Positions 63,341 to 64,000 of a DNA stretch of 64,000 bases are shown here, piece after piece (position 1 is the stretch's first letter; every line of letters begins with the position of its first letter). Source of the stretch: Paralvinella palmiformis (taxonomy: Eukaryota; Annelida; Polychaeta; Terebellida; Alvinellidae); NCBI GenBank assembly GCA_025642065.1, contig JAODUP010000130.1, positions 550,001 through 614,000 of the forward strand. The letters run 5' to 3'. The notes below the pieces were generated by a model. That model ran no database searches. It had not been told where the DNA came from and was given only the letters and a program-made list of their open reading frames with translations. The translations under genes were made by a program, and so were the position numbers.

Positions 63341-63804
63341 AACTAACATCAATCTTGAGCAATAAGGCAGGATTTTGTGGTATTTGAAAAACATCTTCTA
63401 CAGGTGTGTCAGTATGTCAGATAGTACACTATTAATCAGAGCGGCTGCGGCACATCAGAGGTAAATCTTTTTGGTACCTGGACACAGTGATTAAAACAAG
63501 GTATATTATTTTATTAACCAGCAGACGCTTTTTAGCTTAAAATAAAGGAAATGTTAGAAGTATTTAATTATGTAAAATAATGTAAATGTTTGTGACTTAT
63601 ATTTACAATCAGCAGATGTTTTTGATACCTTACTGAAATTAAATCAATTGCTACAAGTGTTGATGATTTTAATGTAAATGTATCAAGGTGTTCCAGCTTA
63701 GCCATAGGTAATGCTTTTCAGTCTCGCTGTAAATAATTGTGTCTTTTCAATGTTCCTTTATGCCATTTTAAATCTATAGACTCCATTCCTTGATGACAAT
63801 AAAC

Positions 63805-63900
63805 CCTTCGTCAGCGCAGCTGTTTGACCGCTGCACCGCAAGCTTCAACGTTCGGTATCGAATTCGACTCGTACCTCTGATTGTGGGATAATCCCTCAAC
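63805..63900 (+). repeat. Possible tRNA-derived SINE head
   Basis: CAGCGCAGCTGTTTGACCGC resembles an A box and ATCGAATTCGACTCG a B box at tRNA-like spacing. The 3' part is not recognised, and it may run off the window. Confidence 0.3.
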
Positions 63901-64000
63901 GAATCGCTCCTTTGCCATGAATCTCAGGTGTGACTACTGCCAAAATACTCACTTCTTGACGACAAATACATTTACGACGTTATAAAGTAAAAAATTAAGG

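Overview
The window is animal nuclear DNA: intron-bearing genes with GT-AG splice sites, AATAAA poly(A) signals, tRNA-derived SINEs, hAT-type miniature elements and very many long (CA)n and (TA)n microsatellites. The SINE tails and a short GTTTAACGACAC-type repeat suggest a mollusc or related lophotrochozoan. That placement is an inference, and no species can be named.

Two protein-coding genes are clear. The first is a DYRK-family protein kinase of the DYRK2/3/4 class, closest to DYRK4, on the + strand at 21757-38371. It can be assembled from 13 coding exons that join in frame at canonical splice sites into about 1250 codons: a very large serine-rich N-terminal exon, three small linker exons, the DH box, a complete kinase domain and a short tail. 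The second is a mitochondrial fission factor (Mff) homologue on the - strand, with three coding exons between 48849 and 43014 giving 232 residues. It has two VPDKI-type motifs, a coiled coil and a C-terminal tail anchor. The two genes converge, with about 4.6 kb between their stop codons.

Layout: 1-20.7 kb is gene-poor and rich in repeats (SINEs, a pentanucleotide satellite, CA/GT blocks, an hAT MITE with an 8-bp target duplication). 20.7-21.7 kb is the likely DYRK promoter and 5' UTR region, with a CTCF-like motif. 21.7-38.4 kb is the DYRK gene. 38.4-43.0 kb is intergenic. 43.0-48.9 kb is the Mff coding region, whose introns carry nested MITEs. 48.9-55 kb probably holds the Mff 5' intron and promoter, with a LINE remnant and several perfect CRE palindromes. 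56.6-60.4 kb holds three diverged copies of one segment, two of them with TATA boxes. 60.4-64 kb has low-complexity tracts and no recognised gene.

The observations most worth checking are a probable duplicated, frame-neutral cassette exon just before the DYRK DH box, a pair of inverted repeats that flank the first two coding exons of Mff, and the three-copy TATA-bearing segment at the right. Nothing seen here supports a defence system, an operon or a CRISPR array.
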